A stretch of DNA of 6,002 bases from Thermoplasmata archaeon (lineage in GTDB: Archaea > Thermoplasmatota > Thermoplasmata > Thermoplasmatales > Thermoplasmataceae), in the NCBI GenBank assembly GCA_021826835.1, contig JAKAYH010000159.1:1-6002 (forward strand), written 5' to 3'. Under the pieces are notes generated by a model. It was not told the origin of the DNA, made no database searches, and saw only the letters and a program-made list of their open reading frames with translations. The translations under genes and the position numbers were made by a program. Shown one piece after another: positions 1-4,098 of this stretch (positions are counted from its first letter, which is position 1; each line of letters starts with the position of its first letter).

Positions 1-1
1 T

Positions 2-526
2 TCAGATATTAGAGATCGAATGAGATCGGCAGGATTCAATTGGAGACCATATCTCCTGAGACCATATTTTGCAACTGCCATGACGTTATGTGAATCCAAG
101 GGATTGATAACTCATGAGTTCAGGCAGTTCTTCATGGGACATGCAGGGGATATTGAAAGGGTTTATTCCTTGAACAAAACCCTCCTTCCAGATACGATAG
201 AAGCCATGAGGGAATCATACGCTAAATGCCTGAAATACCTTGAGACAGAACAAAAAGGAATATCTGAGGATCAAGCTGAACTGCGGGCTAAAAACATGAT
301 GTTAGCATTAGCAGGCTTTAAGGATGAGGAAATTCAGGCAATGAAGGATAAGGGCGCGGAAGAATTGAGCGAAGCGATCCGGAAGAAACTACTGGGAATG
401 GTGAACAACGGACACAGACAGAAGGTTGTCAAGCAATCTGAATTAAAGCACTACATTGAGGATCTGGGCTGGGAATTTGTCAAGGACATGAACACGAAAG
501 AGGCTATCGTGAGGCTGCCTTCATAA
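2..526 (+). CDS. Archaeal tyrosine recombinase / integrase, C-terminal part (5' end outside window)
   Basis: This is the catalytic C-terminal part of a site-specific tyrosine recombinase, the enzyme that inserts and excises an integrative element or resolves replicon dimers. The frame is open from base 2, so the ATG at 20 is internal and the gene begins before the window. Counting from base 2, YLLR at residues 17-20 holds the second catalytic arginine, with Tyr in place of the usual His/Lys of the HxxR box. MGHAGDIERVYSLNK (45-59) gives the His of the GH box and the Tyr55 nucleophile. The GH-x-GDIE-x-x-Y-x-x-NK pattern is typical of archaeal integrases. After a charged helical linker, the tail (LGWEFVKDM..AIVRLPS) matches the short 'GWE(F/Y)V..LP' end of archaeal element-borne integrases. 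The stop overlaps the convergent winged-helix gene by 6 bp. The integrase class is secure; its substrate site is not visible. Confidence 0.88.
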   Translation, partial: SDIRDRMRSAGFNWRPYLLRPYFATAMTLCESKGLITHEFRQFFMGHAGDIERVYSLNKTLLPDTIEAMRESYAKCLKYLETEQKGISEDQAELRAKNMMLALAGFKDEEIQAMKDKGAEELSEAIRKKLLGMVNNGHRQKVVKQSELKHYIEDLGWEFVKDMNTKEAIVRLPS

Positions 527-805
527 TTCATGGTGTTTCTTGAACTCATCGTAGGTGAGCCCCCGGGACATGAGGTCCTTTAGGTTTATTTTCTTGATTT
601 CAGCGCCGAGAACTGAAATTCCTTGGTTGAAGCCCCGGTACATGAAGTCGTCTAACTCTCTTTCCAATTTAAATTTGTACTCGAGGAAATAGGATGAATT
701 TCGCGCTTCGCTTTTACCGGACTTCTCTAATATCCCCTCTTCAACGAGTGTTTTAATATAACGAATGATCTCGGATGGTCGGATATCCGGGTGCCAATGT
801 TTCAT
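521..805 (-). CDS. Winged-helix DNA-binding protein (N-terminus uncertain)
   Basis: Probably a small transcriptional regulator. From the ATG at 805 the product is 94 aa, beginning MKHWHPDIRPSEIIRYI. Helix-like RPSEIIRYIKTLVEEGILEK followed by a short wing is the recognition half of a winged helix, and the C-terminal half is charged and helical. The same frame is open upstream to 904 and reads convincingly as the missing first helices (LDVVNDIIGYVGLSDRGRVLS, residues from 886 to 826), yet that stretch has no ATG, GTG or TTG. A TATA-like box lies at 911-924, which would place transcription start near 888, just where a leaderless start would be needed and where TTA now stands. The ATG at 882 is one base out of frame. 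So the gene either starts at 805 with half a domain or has lost its start. Its stop overlaps that of the integrase. No known family is recognised. Confidence 0.6.
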   Translation of the reverse strand: MKHWHPDIRPSEIIRYIKTLVEEGILEKSGKSEARNSSYFLEYKFKLERELDDFMYRGFNQGISVLGAEIKKINLKDLMSRGLTYDEFKKHHEL

Positions 806-910
806 GACTCTAAAAAGATCGGTGCTTAGAACCCTTCCCCTGTCAGACAGCCCGACATAGCCAATGATATCGTTAACAACATCTAATCTCTTTCTCGTGT
901 ATGATTATTG

Positions 911-924
911 TTTTATACTATAAA
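911..924 (-). promoter_or_regulatory. TATA-like promoter for the winged-helix gene
   Basis: On the minus strand this reads CTTTATAGTATAAAA, an archaeal TATA-like box about 30 nt upstream of the point where the winged-helix reading frame becomes protein-like (near 886). Three TGCACCT-type motifs lie just upstream of it (945-989). Confidence 0.45.
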
Positions 925-939
925 GAAAATTCCCCTATA

Positions 940-954
940 GGCTTTGCACCTAAA
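940..954 (+). repeat. 15-bp inverted repeat, left copy
   Basis: GGCTTTGCACCTAAA here is the exact reverse complement of TTTAGGTGCAAAGCC at 1675-1689. The pair encloses 750 bp holding the two-gene minus-strand operon. It could be the ends of a small mobile unit or two operator copies facing divergent promoters. No target-site duplication is obvious next to the copies. Confidence 0.6.
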
Positions 955-990
955 GTCGATCTTGCACTTAAAAACCAAAAGTTGCACCTA
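940..990 (-). repeat. Left cluster of three TGCACCT-type repeats
   Basis: Three copies occur on +: TGCACCT at 945-951, TGCACTT at 963-969 and TGCACCT at 983-989, each preceded by TT and followed by an A/T run. They are spaced 18 and 20 bp, about two helical turns, which suits a protein binding one face of the DNA. Read on the minus strand (AGGTGCA) they point towards the winged-helix promoter at 911-924. The outermost copy belongs to the 15-bp inverted repeat shared with 1675-1689. Function is inferred only: operator array or replication iterons. Confidence 0.6.
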
Positions 991-1009
991 TTTATGAGTG
1001 TAAAATATC

Positions 1010-1435
1010 TTAAGGGTTTACAAAAGGTGGTTTTACTTCCATATTGATAAGTGGATTTACAACAAAGATTGGATCACCATAAGTATCATATTTGTTAGTT
1101 CTTTGAATATTAGATACTGTACAATTAACTCTGATTCGAGTGCCGTCTCTACATATGTACTCATTCCATTCTTGTAATCTTGTAGAGTACTTTTCATCAT
1201 TATTGAGTATTGTAGGGTTGTGAGGATCGAACGTGTCCGTTGATGGAATACCCTGAACACTTGACTTCGAAGCAATAGAGCTTGCAATGTGTTGAAAATC
1301 GATCTTTAGCTGTGGTGGTTGTATATCCTTATTAATATCGACTTTCTTGAGGATGAATCTACTTCTAATAATCGTACCGTCCTCAAGTTCGTATTCATTC
1401 CACGGTTCCTTTATGACTTCAAAACTTAGTTGCAT
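1010..1435 (-). CDS. Uncharacterised 141-aa protein with two WNEY-DGT repeats
   Basis: Function unknown. The protein contains the same motif twice: PWNEYELEDGTIIRSRF (residues 11-27) and EWNEYICRDGTRIRVNC (89-105), each Trp-Asn-Glu-Tyr followed by Asp-Gly-Thr and a beta-rich stretch. The second copy continues into QRTNKYDTYGDPIFVVN (111-127). From memory, single-copy archaeal hypothetical proteins have the form WNEY-x3-DGT...KYD-x-x-G-x-P-x-(Y/F), so this looks like an internal duplication in which the first copy lost its tail, with a linker at about 33-85. No signal peptide or membrane segment is seen. The ATG at 1435 lies three bases after the stop of the 50-aa gene. GTGA immediately upstream, which contains that stop, could serve as a weak ribosome-binding site, so the two are very likely co-transcribed and coupled. 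Confidence 0.75.
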   Translation of the reverse strand: MQLSFEVIKEPWNEYELEDGTIIRSRFILKKVDINKDIQPPQLKIDFQHIASSIASKSSVQGIPSTDTFDPHNPTILNNDEKYSTRLQEWNEYICRDGTRIRVNCTVSNIQRTNKYDTYGDPIFVVNPLINMEVKPPFVNP

Positions 1436-1438
1436 ACT

Positions 1439-1591
1439 TCACTTTATATTAACTGTCACTGTATTGTCAGACTCATTCTTGGTAGACGATCTAAAGAGAG
1501 GGAGGGTGTAGTAAAATTCACCCTCCGAGCTAATATTCGTAAACGTTTTCTTCATCATGTTTGCTTTAATCTGTATTTCATCCTGTGTCAT
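1439..1591 (-). CDS. Uncharacterised 50-aa protein, first gene of the minus-strand operon
   Basis: A 50-aa frame from ATG 1591 to TGA 1441-1439, beginning MTQDEIQIKANMMKKTF and ending ESDNTVTVNIK. It has a polar, helical N-terminus and a Ser/Thr-rich, beta-prone C-terminus. Support comes from position rather than homology. It fills the gap ahead of the 141-aa gene, its stop is three bases from that gene's ATG, and a TATA-like TTAATTAA sits about 26 nt before its own ATG, as for a leaderless mRNA. The two TGCACCT motifs at 1625-1652 lie directly upstream of that box. A later in-frame ATG pair (from 1561) could also serve as start and would give a 40-aa or 39-aa product. The function is unknown; it may act with the WNEY-DGT protein. 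Confidence 0.6.
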   Translation of the reverse strand: MTQDEIQIKANMMKKTFTNISSEGEFYYTLPLFRSSTKNESDNTVTVNIK

Positions 1592-1612
1592 ACATATCTA
1601 ATGATAAAGTGC

Positions 1613-1620
1613 TTAATTAA
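1613..1620 (-). promoter_or_regulatory. TATA-like promoter for the 50-aa/141-aa operon
   Basis: TTAATTAA is centred about 26 nt upstream of the ATG at 1591, the usual TATA-to-start distance for a leaderless archaeal transcript. The AGGTGCAAA motif ends only two bases upstream of the box on the minus strand, a position where an activator or competitor of TFB could act. Confidence 0.45.
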
Positions 1621-1622
1621 CA

Positions 1623-1689
1623 TTTGCACCTGAAATATTTCATTTTGCACCTAAAAGATCGAAAAAAACAAGGATTTAGGTGCAAAGCC
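1623..1689. repeat. Right cluster of TGCACCT-type repeats with inverted outer copy
   Basis: TGCACCT occurs at 1625-1631 and 1646-1652 (21 bp apart) and, inverted, as AGGTGCA at 1678-1684. The first two point on the minus strand at the 50-aa gene promoter. The inverted one points on + at the AbrB promoter, inside the 15-bp repeat TTTAGGTGCAAAGCC (1675-1689). Thus all six copies in the window share one orientation relative to the promoter they precede. This is a candidate binding site for an element-encoded regulator or a Rep protein. Confidence 0.6.
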
Positions 1690-1693
1690 ATCC

Positions 1694-1700
1694 GTATATA
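1694..1700 (+). promoter_or_regulatory. TATA box of the AbrB-like operon
   Basis: GTATATA, followed directly by a palindrome at 1701-1721. A start of transcription about 25 nt on, near 1722, would leave a 5' leader of roughly 38 nt before the ATG at 1760, unlike the leaderless arrangement of the other genes here. Confidence 0.5.
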
Positions 1701-1721
1701 CGCAATGTTTTCTACATTGCG
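1701..1721. promoter_or_regulatory. Perfect palindrome, probable operator at the AbrB promoter
   Basis: CGCAATGT, 5 nt, then ACATTGCG: a perfect 8-bp inverted repeat lying between the TATA box and the expected transcription start. A repressor bound here would block RNA polymerase. AbrB-type proteins commonly autoregulate, so the product of the next gene is the first candidate, but that is inference. Confidence 0.55.
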
Positions 1722-1730
1722 TAAAAAAAG

Positions 1731-1746
1731 CCAATGTAGTCATTGG
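1731..1746 (+). promoter_or_regulatory. Short hairpin in the leader of the AbrB-like gene
   Basis: CCAATG, loop TAGT, then CATTGG: a 6-bp stem 13 nt before the ATG at 1760. It shares the CAATGTA/ACATTG core with the palindrome at 1701-1721 and may be a second operator half rather than an RNA structure. Confidence 0.4.
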
Positions 1747-1759
1747 AATTTATCCATGC

Positions 1760-1945
1760 ATGGAAACAACAGTAGAGAATACCCCTATTAGATGGCACAG
1801 AAAAATAACCAAAGCCCACCTCACAATGTATGTCGGCTTGCCGGTGCAGTGGACTGAAGCGCACAATCTGCAAGGCAAGGATGCGGTTTGGCTGGAACTT
1901 CTTTCCGATGGAAGTCTCAGGATCGTACCTGAGGCGAATCAATGA
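1760..1945 (+). CDS. AbrB/SpoVT-like swapped-hairpin DNA-binding protein
   Basis: A 61-aa regulator of the AbrB/MazE type. The core from about residue 14 (RKITKAHLTMYVGLPVQW) through GKDAVWLELLSDGSLRIVPE follows the family pattern: a first strand, the 'GLP..W' turn and helix, 'L-x-G-x-x-V' and a final beta hairpin ending in 'DGSLRI.P'. Such proteins dimerise through interleaved hairpins and bind promoter DNA. They serve as plasmid or viral regulators or as antitoxins. It is the first gene after the promoter and palindrome at 1694-1721, which it may bind. Its stop overlaps the next start as ATGA, so the 53-aa protein is translationally coupled and is the likely partner. No Shine-Dalgarno sequence precedes the ATG. 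Confidence 0.75.
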   Translation: METTVENTPIRWHRKITKAHLTMYVGLPVQWTEAHNLQGKDAVWLELLSDGSLRIVPEANQ

Positions 1946-2103
1946 TCGACTTGAAACCGTTGAAGGCGATTGCCCTGAGCTTGCACGAACCTGTCCGGAC
2001 ATTGATTTTAGCAGAAGACGATCAGATTTCCGAGCATGACTACGCGGCGAAAGTTGGATTGTGGTTGAAATACCTTACAAAAGTGGAAAAGGAACCCCCC
2101 TAG
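1942..2103 (+). CDS. Uncharacterised 53-aa protein coupled to the AbrB-like gene
   Basis: A 53-aa frame from ATG 1942 to TAG 2103, starting MIDLKPLKAIALSLHEPV and ending KVEKEPP. It is rich in Leu and charged residues and predicted helical (LKAIALSLHEPVRTLILA..YAAKVGLWLKYLTKVEK), without membrane or metal-binding motifs. Reality is supported by the ATGA overlap with the AbrB-like gene, the absence of any competing frame, and codon use like its neighbours. As the second gene of an AbrB pair it could be a toxin, co-regulator or copy-control protein. It is too short and too acidic to look like MazF or PIN, so no function is assigned. Confidence 0.6.
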   Translation: MIDLKPLKAIALSLHEPVRTLILAEDDQISEHDYAAKVGLWLKYLTKVEKEPP

Positions 2104-2144
2104 GTGCGGACCCAGGAGGCAAACAACCACCAGACAGGTGAGAG

Positions 2145-2150
2145 AGGTGA
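2145..2150 (+). promoter_or_regulatory. Shine-Dalgarno site for the prim-pol fragment
   Basis: AGGTGA, 7 nt before the ATG at 2158, matches the archaeal 16S anti-SD. It is the clearest ribosome-binding site in the window and implies the prim-pol gene is translated from the mRNA that starts at the AbrB promoter. Confidence 0.65.
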
Positions 2151-2157
2151 TTAACTA

Positions 2158-2472
2158 ATGAATGCAGACAGTAATAAAAACATTTTGCAAGACTTACAGA
2201 AGAAGGGATATTTTCTTCTTCCGTTACCTTTTAAGAAGAAGGACCCGCCGCCTATTGGATGGATAACTCACGATAAGCCGTACACGGTCAAACCCGGCCA
2301 AAACATGGCAATAGGAACGAGGGGAGAACTCGCAATTCTTATCACGAATGATGATACATCCACAGATTGGGCTACCAAGGAATTCGGTCGTAGCCGCATT
2401 CATTGTGTATCTGTATTGCTTCTTTCTTATCCTTTGCGGTTTTTAACTCATTTGATATATCCAACACCTTGA
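2158..2472 (+). pseudogene. Prim-pol (bifunctional DNA primase/polymerase) N-terminal fragment
   Basis: N-terminal end of an archaeal plasmid/viral replication protein of the bifunctional primase/polymerase class. Residues 12-35 (LQKKGYFLLPLPFKKKDPPPI) match the entry motif 'G(F/Y)..(I/L)PLP..(S/K)K.PP..GW'. IGTRGELAILITNDDTSTDW (52-71) is the 'VGTRGE(I/L)AILITND' strand region. After ATKEFG (residue 77, about base 2388) the match ends and 27 unrelated residues (HCVSVLLLSYPLRFL...) run to a stop at 2472. Full-length proteins of this type are several hundred residues and carry the catalytic acidic residues and a helicase domain, all missing here, so the product cannot be an active primase. The gene sits third behind the AbrB-like and 53-aa genes, as replication genes do in archaeal plasmids. 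Truncation by a rearrangement near 2390 is inferred. Confidence 0.65.
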
Positions 2473-2690
2473 ATATTTGGTCAATCCTCCAAAGCGCCCA
2501 GTCAACATTCGGTTTGTTAATATTCGGTCGATCCTCACCTTTGTCTTATTGTAAACTTTAATCGACTTTACCTCTTTAATCTCTTGAACAACCCTTTCAG
2601 TTATGTCCGTGCTAAATATAAATTACATTAACACTTTTCCCATCTTTTTAAATATGGTTATTGCAGATACATTAAAGCATTTATGATTAT
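2391..2690 (-). pseudogene. Decayed minus-strand gene fragment of unknown function
   Basis: No family recognised. The minus strand reads as protein-like in two pieces. The frame through NVSAITIFKKMGKVLM, a TAA at 2625, then DITERVVQEIKEVKSIKVYN gives a helical, lysine/glutamate-rich segment (about 2680-2565). One base shift later, the frame continues as RPNINKPNVDWALWRIDQ then IFKVLDISNELKTAKDKKEA (about 2530-2415), ending where it runs into the antisense of the prim-pol fragment near 2390. Amphipathic helices and a Trp-rich core suggest real former coding sequence. One stop, one frameshift and the abrupt end make it a remnant. It and the prim-pol fragment are both cut at the same point. Confidence 0.35.
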
Positions 2691-2721
2691 ACCTTATCTA
2701 AAGTTCATCTCGTTATTGAGT

Positions 2722-3078
2722 TTATTTAGTGTCTATTGGATTAATTTGAAAAGTAATAGAAATATGGACACCGATACCTACTTCAATATGAAAGTAGACG
2801 CCTCCTAAAGTTGTTGCTAATTGTTTAAGCTTATCAATTATCGCCTTTATCATGTTTTGCAATGCACCAACTATACCCCCATGTTTGCTCAATAAGCAAT
2901 TAGTAAAAGCTACAACACTCAAAAGTTGGGCAATATTTTCCGAAGTATCGATTTTGTTCGCCAAAAACTCTGATAGTGATTCATGGTCGGGGGTCGCTCT
3001 CTCAATATGTGGCACATCACCCTCGTCCAATTTGCCATATAATTCCCATTTTTTGTATAAATCTTCATACTCGACCAT
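2722..3078 (-). CDS. Uncharacterised 118-aa protein
   Basis: Function unknown. Residues 1-50 are acidic and polar (MVEYEDLYKKWELYGKLDEG...). Residues 51-60 are hydrophobic around LLSVVAFTNCL. Residues 74-92 (NMIKAIIDKLKQLATTLG) are an amphipathic helix, and the protein ends in an alternating beta segment (VYFHIEVGIGVHISITFQI). No signal peptide, confident membrane span or catalytic motif is seen. The start at 3078 is supported by a TATA-like box at 3101-3111, about 27 nt upstream, fitting a leaderless mRNA. The frame itself stays open further upstream but without a usable start codon. It is last of three small minus-strand genes, 53 bp downstream of the 70-aa gene. The helix plus beta-strand ending would suit a component that oligomerises, but nothing proves it. 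Confidence 0.6.
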   Translation of the reverse strand: MVEYEDLYKKWELYGKLDEGDVPHIERATPDHESLSEFLANKIDTSENIAQLLSVVAFTNCLLSKHGGIVGALQNMIKAIIDKLKQLATTLGGVYFHIEVGIGVHISITFQINPIDTK

Positions 3079-3100
3079 ATACCAATACAGCCCAACGATC

Positions 3101-3111
3101 GTATAAATAAT
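3101..3111 (-). promoter_or_regulatory. TATA-like box for the 118-aa gene
   Basis: Minus strand ATTATTTATAC, centred about 27 nt before the ATG at 3078. It suggests independent leaderless transcription rather than dependence on the upstream gene. Confidence 0.4.
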
Positions 3112-3131
3112 TTGCCTTTTTCCCCTCTTTC

Positions 3132-3344
3132 CTAAAATAACCCAAATCTCTTCTTAGGTTTTTTCGCACAATGCCCAATACGATAACCCCTTATTGTCTG
3201 TTGCCCCCTTACCCAATAATATCCCTCTGGACAATAGTGTTCAGTTACCTTATATATCCTTTTTTTCCTACCCCCTATCCCTGGGACTCCTATATTAAAT
3301 TCCGTTTCTTCTCCAATTTGTTCCTTTTCGCGTGATATACTCAT
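3132..3344 (-). CDS. Uncharacterised 70-aa basic protein with Cys pair
   Basis: No family is named with confidence. MSISREKEQIGEETEF is polar, followed by glycine-rich NIGVPGIGGRKKRIYK, then the centre EHYCPEGYYWVRGQQT, and IGHCAKKPKKRFGLF at the end. Two cysteines (C38 in YCPEGY, C59 in GHCAKK) with nearby His could form a disulfide or half a metal site. The 'CP.GY.WV.G' block is reminiscent of short archaeal hypothetical proteins. The product is strongly basic at its C-terminus (KKPKKR). A TATA-like box at 3362-3370 lies about 22 nt before the ATG and no Shine-Dalgarno sequence is present, so leaderless translation is likely. It lies between the 118-aa gene and the coiled-coil gene with gaps of 53 and 60 bp. 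Confidence 0.6.
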   Translation of the reverse strand: MSISREKEQIGEETEFNIGVPGIGGRKKRIYKVTEHYCPEGYYWVRGQQTIRGYRIGHCAKKPKKRFGLF

Positions 3345-3361
3345 AAGAGGTAATTCAGTAA

Positions 3362-3370
3362 TAATATATT
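3362..3370 (-). promoter_or_regulatory. TATA-like box for the 70-aa gene
   Basis: Minus strand AATATATTA, about 22 nt before the ATG at 3344. Slightly close for a leaderless start, so a start site at or just inside the codon is assumed. Confidence 0.35.
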
Positions 3371-3404
3371 AGTTTAACGATAATTGTATAAGTATCTAAA
3401 AATA

Positions 3405-3713
3405 CTATTCCTCATCCGACTTTAAACGGGCAATTATCCATCCTATCCCCCTCACAATGTCCTTATTCTTCTGCCACTGTAGTTTTTCCTTTTCTAAATC
3501 CAATTTCATCTGCTTGATATTATTTGCTCTTGTCTGGTTTAGGGCTTGTCCTCTATTTAACGCATTATGTGACGCTGATTCCACTCTTTTCTTTCCCGTT
3601 GTATAAGGTAGTGCTTTTGATATTGTCTCTAATAATTTTGTCTGTTCTTCACTTTGTTTAGCTTGTTTTCTAACTTCTAGAAAGTTCATAATTGCTATTA
3701 TTACTGCCACCAA
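3405..3713 (-). CDS. Small membrane-anchored coiled-coil protein; true start probably frameshifted
   Basis: Unknown function. Read from TTG 3713 the product is 102 aa: a hydrophobic VAVIIAIMNFLEV start, then KQAKQSEEQTKLLETISKAL, and a long charged helix (NNIKQMKLDLEKEKLQWQKN) ending GIGWIIARLKSDEE. The frame remains open upstream to 3761 and adds SSSDIVIPSIIS, which completes a single N-terminal transmembrane helix, but no start codon lies there in frame. An ATG at 3756 is followed by TTTT. With one T fewer it would read MFSSSDIVIPSIIS straight into the gene, giving about 116 aa, and a TATA-like box at 3777-3787 lies about 25 nt before that ATG. So the natural gene most likely began at 3756 and is now shifted by one base, by mutation or sequencing error. 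Predicted topology is one N-terminal anchor with a cytoplasmic coiled coil. Confidence 0.55.
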   Translation of the reverse strand: MVAVIIAIMNFLEVRKQAKQSEEQTKLLETISKALPYTTGKKRVESASHNALNRGQALNQTRANNIKQMKLDLEKEKLQWQKNKDIVRGIGWIIARLKSDEE

Positions 3714-3776
3714 GCTTATTATTGATGGTATAACAATATCCGATGAACTAAAACATTTAGTTCACTATTTAATAAG

Positions 3777-3787
3777 GGTATAATAAG
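3777..3787 (-). promoter_or_regulatory. TATA-like box for the coiled-coil gene
   Basis: Minus strand CTTATTATACC, about 25 nt before the out-of-frame ATG at 3756. It is much too far (about 68 nt) from the TTG at 3713 for a leaderless start, which favours 3756 as the original start. Confidence 0.4.
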
Positions 3788-3797
3788 ACTGTTAAGG

Positions 3798-3964
3798 CTA
3801 AGTAATAACATTCACAATGACCCTGCCTACTTCCACGTAAAACCTTAAAACCCGCCCTCCTTGATTGATAATTTCTCTGCTATTCTCTTTGGTAAGGTAA
3901 TTCTTAAGGACGTCCATCTCTTTGATGTTCTGGTGATGTCAATAAGTTCTTTGGTTGTTGCCAT
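3798..3964 (-). pseudogene. AbrB-family DNA-binding protein, broken by one frameshift
   Basis: From ATG 3964 the frame reads MATTKELIDITRTSKRW, SLRITLPKRIAEKLSIKEG and then stops at TAA 3847-3845. The '(S)LRITLPK..AEKL.(I/L)KEG' block is the signature of archaeal SpoVT/AbrB proteins, which continue 'D.(V/L)RFY...GRV.I'. Exactly that continuation (VLRFYVEVGRVIVNVIT, stop TAG at 3800-3798) is present in the -1 frame. One extra G in the GGG at 3853-3851 would fuse them into a 55-aa protein of normal family length. So this is an AbrB regulator with a one-base deletion, or a sequencing error. A strong TATA-like box (3989-3996) precedes the start, so the promoter is intact. It would have been the second AbrB protein of the window. 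Programmed frameshifting is possible but there is no typical slippery heptamer. Confidence 0.65.
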
Positions 3965-3988
3965 AAAGATAGAGAAATGACAATGCAG

Positions 3989-3996
3989 GTTTAAAA
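3989..3996 (-). promoter_or_regulatory. TATA box of the broken AbrB gene
   Basis: Minus strand TTTTAAAC, 28 nt upstream of ATG 3964, with no Shine-Dalgarno sequence between, so the gene was leaderless. Confidence 0.5.
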
Positions 3997-4098
3997 GTAG
4001 TTAAGTCCGAAAAAGGCATTAAGTAGTCGTTGCAACCGCATAACCAATGAAAACCTCTCATCGCCGAAGCCTAATGATGGAAATGAAACTATATATAC

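Noticed and set aside
1501..1526. Perfect hairpin GGAGGGTG...CACCCTCC as a terminator or operator
   Set aside because: It lies inside the 50-aa gene on the minus strand (codons for SEGEFYYTLP), has no T run and no promoter next to it. Chance or coding constraint is simpler.
1430..1633. 67-aa plus-strand frame
   Set aside because: It is antisense to the 50-aa gene, Cys/His/Leu-rich in the way of shadow frames, and has no promoter or ribosome-binding site.
940..1689. CRISPR array
   Set aside because: The repeated unit is only about 9-12 bp, spacers are about 10 bp or missing, and orientation varies; this is an operator or iteron pattern.
1712..2039. Frames of 96 aa (minus) and 69 aa (plus) over the AbrB region
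   Set aside because: Both overlap the AbrB-like and 53-aa genes, which have family similarity and ATGA coupling.
2852..3106. 84-aa plus-strand frame
   Set aside because: Antisense to the 118-aa gene; Ser/Asn/Tyr-rich low-quality composition and no start signals.
3965..4098. 41-aa minus-strand frame (MRGFHWLCGCNDY...)
   Set aside because: It runs through the AbrB TATA box and start in another frame, with no promoter of its own, so it was not listed as a gene.
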